64,000 nucleotides of DNA, from assembly GCA_002428985.1 (NCBI GenBank), contig DIYL01000054.1:1-64000 (forward strand). The letters are read 5' to 3'. The stretch is from Anaerolineales bacterium UBA6055 (GTDB lineage: Bacteria > Chloroflexota > Anaerolineae > Aggregatilineales > Phototrophicaceae). A program made the position numbers and the translations under genes. A model generated the notes under the pieces. That model was given only the letters and a program-made list of their open reading frames with translations. It did not search any database and was not told the origin of the DNA. Positions 17,517-26,080 of the stretch are shown here, piece by piece. Every line of letters begins with the position of its first letter. Position 1 is the first letter of the stretch.

Positions 17517-18020
17517 GTCATATGTCCATTTATTATTTTCTGTTACTTTATTTTACAGTTTTGATGTTAAAACCACTTTATACAAATTTTAATAATTATA
17601 ATTTAATGTTAAAAAAATACATTAATAAATATGAATAAATATAAAATGACATACGTTTTAGATAAGGCGGGCTCGCTTTTTCAGAAGCGGTAAGCTCCAA
17701 GATAACTAAACTAAAAGCAAAATGAGACCAGTACGGGTTTACTCGAAGTGTTCTGTGACATGGATGATTTCTAGCAAAAATTTGAACCAGAGTTGCACCA
17801 AATGTAGCTGACAAACGCGAGCTAGCAACAACGGCAAGGGATGATGAGCATGAGTGAGATGATGACCATCGTTGTGGACTTACCCAAAAACGTTATCGCG
17901 ACTTCAAGACCTACTAAGGCAAAGAAATAAGAAAATGACGCGCCGGTTTAGAGAATAACACCTCCCGCAACTGTCATAAACTTAGGCACAATTAAACAAT
18001 TAATTGCGCCATTTGATGAT
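17517..18020. other. 504-bp AT-rich intergenic region
   Basis: The first 150 bp upstream of the MACPF-like gene are very AT-rich and presumably hold its promoter. The rest contains only a decayed coding remnant (17700-17984, listed separately) and no intact gene. Confidence 0.5.
17700..17984 (-). pseudogene. Possible decayed membrane-protein fragment
   Basis: Reading the minus strand from 17984 gives MTVAGGVIL, a stop, then a hydrophobic run (FSYFFALVGLEVAITFLG and TTMVIISLMLIIP), another stop, and in a shifted frame LSATFGATLVQIFARNH. The pattern of transmembrane-like stretches interrupted by stops and a frameshift suggests a dead transporter gene. No family can be named and chance composition is possible. 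Confidence 0.25.
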
Positions 18021-19079
18021 TTATCGTTTGGTACGTAGCCAACTCAAGGCGGCATCAGCGAGGCGTTCGACCTCGGATTTGGGGGCGTTCTTGGCAAGGC
18101 AGTTATCGAGTAAGGACTGTAGTTCATCCGGATTGACGTTGCCATGTGTGCCGATGGTGACAAATTGTGATAGTTGGGTCTCTTTGTCCCATTCTTCGAG
18201 CTTGAGTTCCACGCGTTTGCCGACAATGTGCAGGGTTGCACGTCGGTCGGGTTCATCGGCTAGGAAGAAAAATCCTTTAGCACGATAGATACCGAGTGGT
18301 AAATTTTCGGTCATGCGTTTGAGTGCTCTAAACGAAAGGGGTTCTTCACTTGTCCAATTCCATGTGTCAAAAACCGTCGAATGGTCATGGTGCTCGTGGT
18401 CGTGATGATGTTCTCCGGCGGTGTGGACATGCACATCCGTTTTCGGATAGTTGAGGGCGTCCTCCATATTGAAGTTACCCGTATCAAACAAAATCTCTAG
18501 TGGAATATCGCAATGGGTCGCTTCAATCACGCGAGAACGCGGCATGAGCTTATAGATATAGTCATTGAGTTCTTTGAGTTTTTCTGGTGTGACGAGGTCG
18601 ACTTTGTTGATGACAATGACATCTGCCATGCCGATTTGGTTCATTGCCAAGACGCGATGTTCGTATTGCACATCAATGAATTGTTCGGCATCAATCACGG
18701 ATACGATGCTGTTGATTTTGATTTGGCGCATGTACCGGAAGGCAAGCGCGACATCAATTGTATCGGATACACCACTGGCTTCGACGATAATATGGTCAGG
18801 TGGGTCTTCACGTTGGATCAATCCCAGCGTTGCTTCCAGTAAATCGTCACGGATGGTGCAACAGATACACCCGTTAGATAGCGTGATCGTATCTTCTTCA
18901 TCGCTGACATCGACAATTAGGGCTGCATCAATGTTGATCGCACCGAAGTCGTTAACCAATACAGCAATCTTGATGCTGTGTTCGGCATTAAGAATACGGT
19001 TGAGTAGAGTGGTTTTGCCTGCACCGAGGAACCCTGCGAGTACAGTGAGAGGGGTGACGGTAGTATTGGTGTCTGTCAT
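18021..19079 (-). CDS. COG0523 (CobW-family) GTPase, likely zinc metallochaperone
   Basis: The 352-residue protein has the G3E GTPase motifs: Walker A GFLGAGKTTLLN (about residues 15-26), the metal-binding GCICC (about residue 69), a Walker B-like ENEAS-type site (here VEASGVSD) and NKVDL for guanine. A histidine-rich loop AGEHHHDHEHHDHS follows at about 215-230, and the CobW C-terminal domain ends the protein. COG0523 proteins deliver metals, most often zinc, to client proteins. It lies 81 bp downstream of a cysteine-free L28 gene on the same strand, the classic zinc-limitation arrangement. A small hairpin, GGTCG/CGACC, lies in the gap (19119-19135). Confidence 0.9.
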   Translation of the reverse strand: MTDTNTTVTPLTVLAGFLGAGKTTLLNRILNAEHSIKIAVLVNDFGAINIDAALIVDVSDEEDTITLSNGCICCTIRDDLLEATLGLIQREDPPDHIIVEASGVSDTIDVALAFRYMRQIKINSIVSVIDAEQFIDVQYEHRVLAMNQIGMADVIVINKVDLVTPEKLKELNDYIYKLMPRSRVIEATHCDIPLEILFDTGNFNMEDALNYPKTDVHVHTAGEHHHDHEHHDHSTVFDTWNWTSEEPLSFRALKRMTENLPLGIYRAKGFFFLADEPDRRATLHIVGKRVELKLEEWDKETQLSQFVTIGTHGNVNPDELQSLLDNCLAKNAPKSEVERLADAALSWLRTKR

Positions 19080-19160
19080 GTAATTACCTAAATGTGATTT
19101 TGACTAGAAATAGAACAAGGTCGAATAAGCCGACCCTGTACTTGTCTATCTATTATTTGA

Positions 19161-19406
19161 TTAGTCGCGGACGACTTGGCTCAAAGGAATATCGCGGCGC
19201 TTTAAGAATTCGAGTAGACCGATTTTGTCGATGGTCTTCAATTCTTTGGCAGTCACTTTTACGCGAACCCATCTGTCTAATTCTGGCACAAAGATGCGCT
19301 TGTTTTGTAGATTGGGTTTAAATTGACGTTTGGTTGTGTTAAACGCCTTACTACGTGACTGACCGAAAAGCGGCTTGGTTCCTGTGATTTTGCGCTTGCT
19401 AGGCAT
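19161..19406 (-). CDS. rpmB: Ribosomal protein L28, zinc-independent (C-minus) form
   Basis: The 81-residue protein starts MPSKRKITGTKPLFGQSRSK and contains the L28 core (AFNTTKRQFKPNLQNKRIF, then VKVTAKELKTIDKIG). Standard zinc-binding L28 has CxxC pairs; this one has no cysteine at all. Such C-minus paralogues replace the zinc form when zinc is scarce, releasing zinc from ribosomes. Its position directly upstream of a COG0523 GTPase supports that reading. A nested dyad lies just upstream of the start (19426-19470) and may be its operator. Whether a C-plus copy exists elsewhere cannot be seen here. Confidence 0.9.
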   Translation of the reverse strand: MPSKRKITGTKPLFGQSRSKAFNTTKRQFKPNLQNKRIFVPELDRWVRVKVTAKELKTIDKIGLLEFLKRRDIPLSQVVRD

Positions 19407-19425
19407 CGTGAAACCTCACTTTTCT

Positions 19426-19470
19426 ATGCAATCTTGGTGTTATCACAACACACTTGAATCAAGATTGCAT
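19426..19470. promoter_or_regulatory. Nested inverted repeat upstream of rpmB, possible metal-regulator operator
   Basis: ATGCAATCTTG (19426-19436) and CAAGATTGCAT (19460-19470) are perfect 11-bp inverted repeats. Inside them GTGTT-ATCAC-AACAC forms a second dyad (19437-19451). The block lies 20-64 bp upstream of the L28 start codon, in the expected promoter or leader. It could be a Zur-type operator or an RNA leader hairpin, and no match to a known Zur box was established. Confidence 0.5.
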
Positions 19471-19557
19471 CTAACCTATAGGTATGTTAACCGCAATATT
19501 ATACACGATCTGACGCAGAAAACGAGGGCGGTTATCCACTTTTAGATGATGGTCTCT

Positions 19558-20841
19558 TTAGATACTCATATGCGACTGGGTTCCTTCGATGTCAAATACG
19601 GCGCGCTGATTGTCTTGCATAAAGCGGGATGCGATTTTGATGGCTTCGCTTTCGGCCAAAAATCCGTCTTGAACTTCGAATTCTAACGCTTTGTAGAAAT
19701 ATTGACGCGCTTGGATGGCATAAGCGACAACTGCTGGTGCCCAACGGGTATCGCCACCGAATAAGAATATCTTGTTGAGTGGGACTGAATGTATCGCACC
19801 GCGCACAAAATTAATCATATCATGTGGGTTGATGCTCCATGCCCAACACATATCAATATAGACATTCTGGAAATGCTTGGCGAGCGTCATAATTTCGCCT
19901 GTCCATGGGTAAGCTGTGTGCATCAAGACAAATTTGACGTTTGGATACTTGTGGAATAATTCGGCGAAATGAACTGCACGTACACGATCAGGATCTGTAT
20001 ATAGTTCATTGCCTGCAAGGTATCCTGTATGAATCTTGAAGGGTAGGTTATGTTCTTCGGCAAGTTGAAGACCCTGTTCCCAGCACCAATTGCCGAGCAT
20101 GAGTTGGTTCGATTGAGATGGGAGATCGCCCCTCAGGATATTTCTGAGTGTGCTGTCCACTGTGCGCATCTCCGGAGTTTCCCATTTTAGCGTACGATTA
20201 TAAGCATGTTGGGCTTTGACTGCGATGGCTGTAGAACCATGTTTTGCAAATATTGCTTCCATCGCGTCACGGAGTGTTTTTAGGTCTGTGACGATGATGC
20301 CTGTTTCATCATAAAGCTCATCAATTCGTAACTCGCCACGGCAGAAATTTGCCCACGAGATATCGTAGAGAAAAAACTCTGGCTCCGATAAATCTGGGGA
20401 ACATTGCCAGACGAAGTTGTCAATCTGGACATGATCTAGATTAGCGACATCGCGCAACAGCCTGAGGCGTTCCCCTGGTTGATAGAGCGTTTCGTTTATT
20501 TGATTTGCACCGATAATCGAATCAATTGTGAGGGATTCGATATTATAGATATGTTTGGCAAGTAGACGAACCCCTTCGCCATAACCTGTATATTGAATGA
20601 GTTCCCACGCATCTTTGATTCCATTCCAGCGGGCTTCCACATCCGGATTTTTACCATCTATTGCAGTTAATACTGCTTCTCTTGATGCACCTGCTGAGTA
20701 TAAATCACTAGTAGGATAGAACTCGAACAAGGTCTGCAAGACATCAGGGCTATTGTTAACATGTTCGTCTTCGGATGACAGATGTTCGTGTGTATCAATA
20801 ATTGGTGTTTGTTGAATGTAGTCGTATAAATCTTTAAGCAT
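19558..20841 (-). CDS. Amidohydrolase-family protein (uronate isomerase-like TIM barrel)
   Basis: The 427-residue protein carries amidohydrolase-superfamily metal sites: IIDTHEHLSS near residue 15, PFKIHTGYLAGNEL near 270, VLMHTAYPWTG near 310 and FLFGGDTRWAP near 360. The order His-x-His, His, His, Asp fits the amidohydrolase_2 group, related to uronate isomerase and decarboxylases. Substrate is unknown. It starts at 20841 with GGGAG upstream and lies 15 bp after the iron alcohol dehydrogenase gene, so the two form an operon. The pairing suggests catabolism of a hydroxy or uronic acid. Confidence 0.8.
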   Translation of the reverse strand: MLKDLYDYIQQTPIIDTHEHLSSEDEHVNNSPDVLQTLFEFYPTSDLYSAGASREAVLTAIDGKNPDVEARWNGIKDAWELIQYTGYGEGVRLLAKHIYNIESLTIDSIIGANQINETLYQPGERLRLLRDVANLDHVQIDNFVWQCSPDLSEPEFFLYDISWANFCRGELRIDELYDETGIIVTDLKTLRDAMEAIFAKHGSTAIAVKAQHAYNRTLKWETPEMRTVDSTLRNILRGDLPSQSNQLMLGNWCWEQGLQLAEEHNLPFKIHTGYLAGNELYTDPDRVRAVHFAELFHKYPNVKFVLMHTAYPWTGEIMTLAKHFQNVYIDMCWAWSINPHDMINFVRGAIHSVPLNKIFLFGGDTRWAPAVVAYAIQARQYFYKALEFEVQDGFLAESEAIKIASRFMQDNQRAVFDIEGTQSHMSI

Positions 20842-20856
20842 AGTAATCTCCCTAAT

Positions 20857-22134
20857 TTACCAGTATTTCATTGCTTGACGGAACATCTCGCGTAGGTCGT
20901 CTTCGGTAGCTTTGATGGGGGCAAGCTTGGTGAGACGCTCTTGTTTGAGTGTGCCTTCAACTAATGTGTCAATATCATCTTCACTAAATCCGATAGCACT
21001 TAAGCCGTTGGGGACTCCGGTTTCTTTCATAATATTGATGAGGGCTTGTGCTAGAATATTGCCTGCATCATCGGGACTGGCATCAGTAATATCTATACCC
21101 ATAAGTGATGCTGCATATAAATGACGTTCTGGATTTGCCTGTGCAGTAAACCGGAAGACTGGTGGTGCATTGAGTATAACGCTCATGCCATGTGGGATAA
21201 TTGGTGCGCCTTTTGGATAACCTTCGGGGACATAGTCTTTGACATTGCCTGAAACTGGATATGACATCGCGTGTGGATAGTGAACTCCAGCGTTACCAAA
21301 GCCGATTCCCGCATAAGCTGATGCAAGTAACATGGCACTGCGCGCTTCGGTATCGTCGGGATCATTCATTGCGCGAACAATATTGCTGGCGACCATTTCG
21401 ACCGCTTTGCTTGACCACATATCACTAATTGGATTTGACCCTTGGTAGGGTGGGCGCAAAGTTGGGTGTTCGGGAGCAGGACGTTTATCAAATGGAACTG
21501 CTGTTAGAGACTCAATTGCATGGCAGAGCACATCTAACCCTGTGCTGGCGGCGACAAGAGGTGGCATGGTTTTTGTATTATTGGGGTCGAGGATGCCGAA
21601 GTTTGGACGTAGATAACGGTGTGAGATTCCGGTTTTGACCTTAAGTTCGAGCAGATCAAAAATTGCGACGCCGGTGGTTTCGCTACCTGTACCAGCTGTT
21701 GTTGGAACTGCGATTAGCGGTTTGACTGGTCCGGGGATTTGCCGACCTTCACCAATAGGCTTATTGACATAAGCTAATAGATCAGCGGGATGGGTAGCAT
21801 AGAGGTTGGCAATTTTGGCCGTGTCGATGCTACTACCACCACCGACGGCGACATAGCCATCAAAGTTACCTTCTTTTGCGAATGTGATGGCATCTTCAAA
21901 CGATTGATCTGTGGGTTCGACGCGCACACCTGAGTATAACACGGCATCTATGTCGGCATCAGCTAGCGTAGACATCACAACTGCAACAGGTTCTAGTTTT
22001 GCAATTGTTGGGTCAGTGACAACCATCACACGTTTTGCACCGAGCTTCTGCATATCAAAGCCGACTTCGCGGGTTGAGCCCTCGCCATATTTTATTGACG
22101 ATGTATCCATTGTAAATGTAGTTTCGTATGACAT
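20857..22134 (-). CDS. Iron-containing alcohol dehydrogenase, hydroxyacid-oxoacid transhydrogenase type
   Basis: The 425-residue protein has the Fe-ADH pattern: VAVGGGSSIDTAKIAN for NAD binding, PTTAGTGSETTGVAIF, then metal-ligand regions GLDVLCHAIES and NAGVHYPHAMSYPVSG. The extended insert GNVKDYVPEGYP is typical of the subgroup that includes ADHFE1 hydroxyacid-oxoacid transhydrogenases, which oxidise 4-hydroxybutyrate while reducing 2-oxoglutarate. The family call is strong and the subgroup is inferred. It is the first gene of a two-gene operon with the amidohydrolase. Confidence 0.88.
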   Translation of the reverse strand: MSYETTFTMDTSSIKYGEGSTREVGFDMQKLGAKRVMVVTDPTIAKLEPVAVVMSTLADADIDAVLYSGVRVEPTDQSFEDAITFAKEGNFDGYVAVGGGSSIDTAKIANLYATHPADLLAYVNKPIGEGRQIPGPVKPLIAVPTTAGTGSETTGVAIFDLLELKVKTGISHRYLRPNFGILDPNNTKTMPPLVAASTGLDVLCHAIESLTAVPFDKRPAPEHPTLRPPYQGSNPISDMWSSKAVEMVASNIVRAMNDPDDTEARSAMLLASAYAGIGFGNAGVHYPHAMSYPVSGNVKDYVPEGYPKGAPIIPHGMSVILNAPPVFRFTAQANPERHLYAASLMGIDITDASPDDAGNILAQALINIMKETGVPNGLSAIGFSEDDIDTLVEGTLKQERLTKLAPIKATEDDLREMFRQAMKYW

Positions 22135-22220
22135 AAAAATCTTTCTAATTTTTGATTATCATTATAACGAACACCTGATTGACGGGCGATGAATTTGTTA
22201 TAGATGAAAAGGATAACTAT

Positions 22221-22970
22221 ATGACTGCTGCTTATATGTTTGAAGTTGCTGTCGATTCGATCGACTCTGCATTGATCGCACAATCGGCAGGCGCGAATCG
22301 AATTGAGTTATGTGCTGGTTTGGCTATTGGTGGCATTACGCCGTCGCATGGTATGGTTGCCGTTGCACAACAACAATTGGAGATACCAATTAATGTGATT
22401 ATTCGTCCACGGCGCGGTGACTTTCTATATAGTCAATCTGAATTTGAGATGATGCAACAGGATATCGCATATGCCAAATCTCTGAATGTAAATGGCGTGG
22501 TCATCGGTATGTTGCAAGCAGACGGGAATATTGATATTGATCGCACACGCATATTGATTGAACAAGCACGACCGTTAGATGTGACGTTTCATCGTGCATT
22601 TGATATGGCTGTTGATCCGGTGCAAGCACTTGAGGATTTAATCGGGCTCGGTGTGAATATGGTGCTGACATCGGGGCAAGAGTCGTCAGCGAAAAAAGGT
22701 TTGCCACTGATTGCTAAGTTAGTTGAACGAGCAAATGGACGGATAAAGATTATGCCCGGTGCTGGTATCAACCCGACAAATATCCGGTTAGTTGTAGAAC
22801 AGAGTGGGGCGAGTGACTTTCATTTTTCGGGTAAAGCAGTCGTCCAAAGTGGAATGGACTATCGCAATGATAAGTTGGCAATGGGTGGTGGAGATAATCT
22901 GTCAGAGTACGAGTTGACTGTTGCTGATGCCAATACGATTCGGGAAGTGATTGACAATGCAAACCGATAA
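22221..22970 (+). CDS. cutC: CutC family protein
   Basis: The 249-residue TIM-barrel protein matches CutC: MFEVAVDSIDSALIAQSAGA, RIELCAGLAIGGITPSHG, IRPRRGDFLYSQ, VTFHRAFDM and a late MPGAGINPTNI. CutC was linked to copper tolerance in E. coli, but its biochemical function is unresolved. I chose the ATG at 22221 because AAAGGA lies 7-8 nt upstream; an upstream in-frame start at 22179 has no site. It is divergent from the alcohol dehydrogenase and convergent with the aldo/keto reductase, separated from the latter by a GC-rich hairpin. Confidence 0.92.
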   Translation: MTAAYMFEVAVDSIDSALIAQSAGANRIELCAGLAIGGITPSHGMVAVAQQQLEIPINVIIRPRRGDFLYSQSEFEMMQQDIAYAKSLNVNGVVIGMLQADGNIDIDRTRILIEQARPLDVTFHRAFDMAVDPVQALEDLIGLGVNMVLTSGQESSAKKGLPLIAKLVERANGRIKIMPGAGINPTNIRLVVEQSGASDFHFSGKAVVQSGMDYRNDKLAMGGGDNLSEYELTVADANTIREVIDNANR

Positions 22971-22973
22971 TTG

Positions 22974-23005
22974 GTAGGGGGCAAACCAGAGATTCGCCCC
23001 TGTAG
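22974..23005. terminator. GC-rich palindromic element between convergent genes
   Basis: AGGGGGC (22976-22982) pairs with GCCCCT (22996-23001), flanked by GTAG on both outer sides. It begins 4 bp after the cutC stop and ends before the aldo/keto reductase stop, so it could end both transcripts. It belongs to the same GTAGGG-type repeat class as 7699-7720. Confidence 0.5.
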
Positions 23006-23013
23006 ATCATAAA

Positions 23014-23874
23014 TTAGACAAAGAGCGGTTCCATATCTACGCTATCGACCATCTCTTGCATAACCGCATCACTAGGACGTGATTCATACCGTTCAGCAGC
23101 ATCAAGGACTTTTGGTAACAAGGTAATGTCTCCAGCGGTGTTTAGGAATACATCTGGGTTACCAAGTACCCAATGAACAGCTTTGTCGATATCTTTCTGG
23201 TCTGTGAGAGGCTCGTACCATGTTGCATGGGTACGTTGTTCAGCAGGATATGGACGACGTGTGATAGATTTAATCGTCTGAACAGCGCGATTGTTTTCCT
23301 TACACATCTTGACGACTTCGTCGAATCCTTCACGGTAGGTGTCGTTTTGCATCATCGGATAGTTATATGGTAAGAGCACAGAATCAAAGTCGTAGAAATC
23401 GAGGCTTTTCTGGTGCATACGAACGATTGCTACATCATGTCCGGTGACACCAATGTATTTAACAAGCCCTTGTTCTTTGGCTTCTTTAAGATATTCGAGG
23501 GCACCACCTTCTCCCATCGCGACTTCCCATTCTTCTTCGCCGACAAGATAGTGTAGCTGAATCAAGTCAACATTATCAACACGCAACCGTTCGAGGGAGC
23601 GTTCAAATTCGGCTTTAGCTTTGTCATAGGTGCGTTCGCCTGTTTTGGTGGCAAGGAAGAAATCATCACGATGTTTTTCCATCCATGGGCCGAGTCTCAA
23701 TTCTGAATCGCCATAGCTGGCGGCAGTATCAATATGATTGATGCCATGCTTGATGATGAGCTCCATTGTTTGGTCGGCTTCTTCTTGTGTCACGCTACTT
23801 AGTGCTGCTGCTCCAAACAATAAGCGTGTGCTTTCATGTCCGGTACGTCCAAATTGCATTGTTTCGATTGGCAT
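23014..23874 (-). CDS. Aldo/keto reductase
   Basis: The 286-residue protein has the AKR catalytic tetrad in order: IDTAASYGDSE (Asp and Tyr), LATKTGE (Lys) and IQLHYLVG (His), on a TIM-barrel frame. It would reduce or oxidise a carbonyl/alcohol with NAD(P)H. The C-terminal cofactor-binding region is short, as in the small bacterial AKR groups. The substrate is unknown. The start at 23874 has GGAG about 7 nt upstream. It is divergent from the DMT permease. Confidence 0.9.
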   Translation of the reverse strand: MPIETMQFGRTGHESTRLLFGAAALSSVTQEEADQTMELIIKHGINHIDTAASYGDSELRLGPWMEKHRDDFFLATKTGERTYDKAKAEFERSLERLRVDNVDLIQLHYLVGEEEWEVAMGEGGALEYLKEAKEQGLVKYIGVTGHDVAIVRMHQKSLDFYDFDSVLLPYNYPMMQNDTYREGFDEVVKMCKENNRAVQTIKSITRRPYPAEQRTHATWYEPLTDQKDIDKAVHWVLGNPDVFLNTAGDITLLPKVLDAAERYESRPSDAVMQEMVDSVDMEPLFV

Positions 23875-24006
23875 TAAGTATCTCCAATTGTGTAAATAAT
23901 ATACGTTTACATTTTAATTATAACGTAAAATACAGTACTTCATATTTGAGTCAGTTAAGTGTATGGTTTAAAGACCACCAACCGAACCTGAAAGTATACT
24001 GACACC

Positions 24007-24960
24007 ATGACGCTAACTATTCCTACGCAACTCCGCAATCAAAGTGGCATTTTTTCTATGTTTGGTGCGGCAAGCCTATGGGGCATGTGGGTATTGATTA
24101 TCGCGGCGGTCAGCTTGCCGAGTATATATATATTGCCGATTACATTTACGTCATCTGCTATTGCCTTTAGTGTATTTGTGGTTGTCTCACGGCGTACACC
24201 TGCCTTATTAGAAATTTTCCGGAATCGTGAATTTCGACGTTTGTTGATATGGGTCGGTGTGTTGGAAGTGGCACAATCGTCACTCTATATTGTGTCGTAC
24301 AGTATTGCAATACAGGATGGTGGGTCGGTTGTCATTCCGATCATTCGCTCGACTGTTGGGATTATCACGCCTGTTTTGGCGACATTTAGTAGTAATGAAC
24401 GCTTCTCGAAGATGTATCTGTTCTATGGGACGCTATCGAGTATTGGCGCAATTTTAATTTTTTCGCAGGGGGGCATTACTGCCGGTGAAAACTTGAGTTA
24501 TCTGGCGCTAGTGATGGTGGTCATATCGGTGATTATTCGCGGATGGTTTTATCTCCAACAGCGCAATGTCGCCCAACAAATGACGCTAAACGCCTACGAT
24601 GCACGACTGGTTTTGACAGCGCAAATGCTCATCTCGTCGATGATGTTATTGACAATTTCGCTGATTTATTTCCTTGCCACACCAGTACCTGATGTCGCGA
24701 ACCCTGGTGCAGAGTTGGCATTTTTGATCGTTGTTGGTGTGATACAAACAGGTATCGGCTCTTTGTTACGTTTAATCGCGATGAAACAGATTACCGCCCA
24801 GCAAAGCGTCATCATTATGTACTTTGAACCGTTTCTGAGTGTGATGTTGTCGATTCTGTTTTTAGGTGAAACAGTTACGGTTGGCTTCTTCATTGGGGCA
24901 GGGTTGATTTTATTCTCGGCAGGAGCGACGAGTATACACTCGAGTAAAACGAAAGCCTGA
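24007..24960 (+). CDS. DMT-superfamily (EamA-like) permease
   Basis: The 317-residue protein has about ten transmembrane helices arranged as two EamA-like halves, with GAASLWGMW in helix 1 and a late MYFEPFLSVMLSILFLGE, typical of drug/metabolite transporters. The cargo is unknown. No Shine-Dalgarno is visible before the ATG at 24007, and a TATACT at 23995-24000 would place transcription at or near the start codon. Translation may therefore be leaderless, or an internal start (MFGAASLWG) may be used. It is followed 21 bp later by the GH5-like gene, probably in the same operon. Confidence 0.85.
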   Translation: MTLTIPTQLRNQSGIFSMFGAASLWGMWVLIIAAVSLPSIYILPITFTSSAIAFSVFVVVSRRTPALLEIFRNREFRRLLIWVGVLEVAQSSLYIVSYSIAIQDGGSVVIPIIRSTVGIITPVLATFSSNERFSKMYLFYGTLSSIGAILIFSQGGITAGENLSYLALVMVVISVIIRGWFYLQQRNVAQQMTLNAYDARLVLTAQMLISSMMLLTISLIYFLATPVPDVANPGAELAFLIVVGVIQTGIGSLLRLIAMKQITAQQSVIIMYFEPFLSVMLSILFLGETVTVGFFIGAGLILFSAGATSIHSSKTKA

Positions 24961-24981
24961 AATTAGACAAAGGATAACGAT

Positions 24982-26007
24982 ATGCTTCGACATACGACAG
25001 TGAGTATTGATGGTGAAAAATTCTACATAAATGGTGAACCAACATACGGTGGGCGACAATGGAACGAGCATCAAATCGAGGGGCTATTACTCAATAGTCG
25101 TATGGTTCAGGGTATCTTTGATGATCTCAATCCGGATACAGTTCATCAGTGGGCGTATGCTGATACAGGTGAATGGGATGCAGACCGCAACACAACTGAA
25201 TTTATCGAGGCAATGCCATTATGGTTGGCACATGGCGTAACTGCTTTAACATTGAATTTACAGGGTGGAAGCCCCTATGGATATTCTCAAGCGCAGCCAT
25301 GGGTAAACTCTGCGATTGAAGCCGATGGCAGCCTTCGTAGTGATTATCTGGTACGCTTGGAACGCATTCTAGACTGTGCAGATGAACTCGGCATGGTGGT
25401 GATTTTGGGCATATTTTATTTTGGGCAAGAAAAAGTCCTGAATGATGAACAGGCGATTATCAATGCTGTTGATAATACGATAGCTTGGCTTTTTGAAAAA
25501 GACTATCGTAATGTTCTCGTTGAGATCAATAATGAATGTAATGTTCGTTACCAGCAACCGATCCTGCAACCAGAACGTGTTCATGAGTTGATTATCCGCG
25601 CAAAAAGCCACACACAAGATGGGCGACGGTTTCTTGTTAGCACAAGCTATGGTGGCAATACGGTGGCGCGTGCCAATGTTGTACAACATTCGGATTTTGT
25701 TTTGCTTCATGGTAATGGTGTGACGGATCCTAATCGGATTGCGGAGATGGTGCGACAGGTGCGCGTGGTACATGGCTATGAACCCAAGCCGATCCTGTTC
25801 AATGAAGATGACCACTTTGATTTTGATAAATCATACAATAACTTCGTTGCTGCAATCACTGAATATGCGTCATGGGGATTTTTCGATTATCGTATGGAAG
25901 GCGAAACCTATGATGACGGCTATCAGAGTGTTCCAGTCAATTGGGGGATTAGCTCTGACCGAAAACGTGGGTTCTTTGATCTAGCAAAGAAAATTTCCGG
26001 TGTATAA
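24982..26007 (+). CDS. GH5-like glycoside hydrolase (cytoplasmic)
   Basis: The 341-residue protein looks like a clan-A TIM barrel. VLVEINNECNVRYQQ (about residue 175) carries the acid/base Glu in the N-E motif, FLVSTSYGG and FVLLHGNG follow, and PILFNEDDHFD (about 272) holds the candidate nucleophile Glu. No signal peptide is present, so it would act on imported oligosaccharides or glycosides. The family number is a best guess and a distant relative of another clan-A family is possible. It follows the DMT permease and precedes a convergent sugar-isomerase gene. Confidence 0.65.
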   Translation: MLRHTTVSIDGEKFYINGEPTYGGRQWNEHQIEGLLLNSRMVQGIFDDLNPDTVHQWAYADTGEWDADRNTTEFIEAMPLWLAHGVTALTLNLQGGSPYGYSQAQPWVNSAIEADGSLRSDYLVRLERILDCADELGMVVILGIFYFGQEKVLNDEQAIINAVDNTIAWLFEKDYRNVLVEINNECNVRYQQPILQPERVHELIIRAKSHTQDGRRFLVSTSYGGNTVARANVVQHSDFVLLHGNGVTDPNRIAEMVRQVRVVHGYEPKPILFNEDDHFDFDKSYNNFVAAITEYASWGFFDYRMEGETYDDGYQSVPVNWGISSDRKRGFFDLAKKISGV

Positions 26008-26027
26008 ATCGACACTTAAACTACAAG

Positions 26028-26063
26028 ATGGTGCACTAGGTAAAATCACGCCTAATGCACCAT
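26028..26063. terminator. Bidirectional hairpin between convergent genes
   Basis: ATGGTGCACTAGG (26028-26040) and CCTAATGCACCAT (26051-26063) pair at 12 of 13 positions around a 10-nt loop. It lies 20 bp after the GH5-like stop and 17 bp from the stop of the convergent gene. No clear U-tract follows. Confidence 0.55.
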
Positions 26064-26080
26064 ACTACAATGTCAGATAA

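Noticed and set aside
17596..17814. 72-codon minus-strand frame upstream of the MACPF-like gene
   Set aside because: No family resemblance or ribosome site; only part of it fits the decayed membrane-protein remnant.
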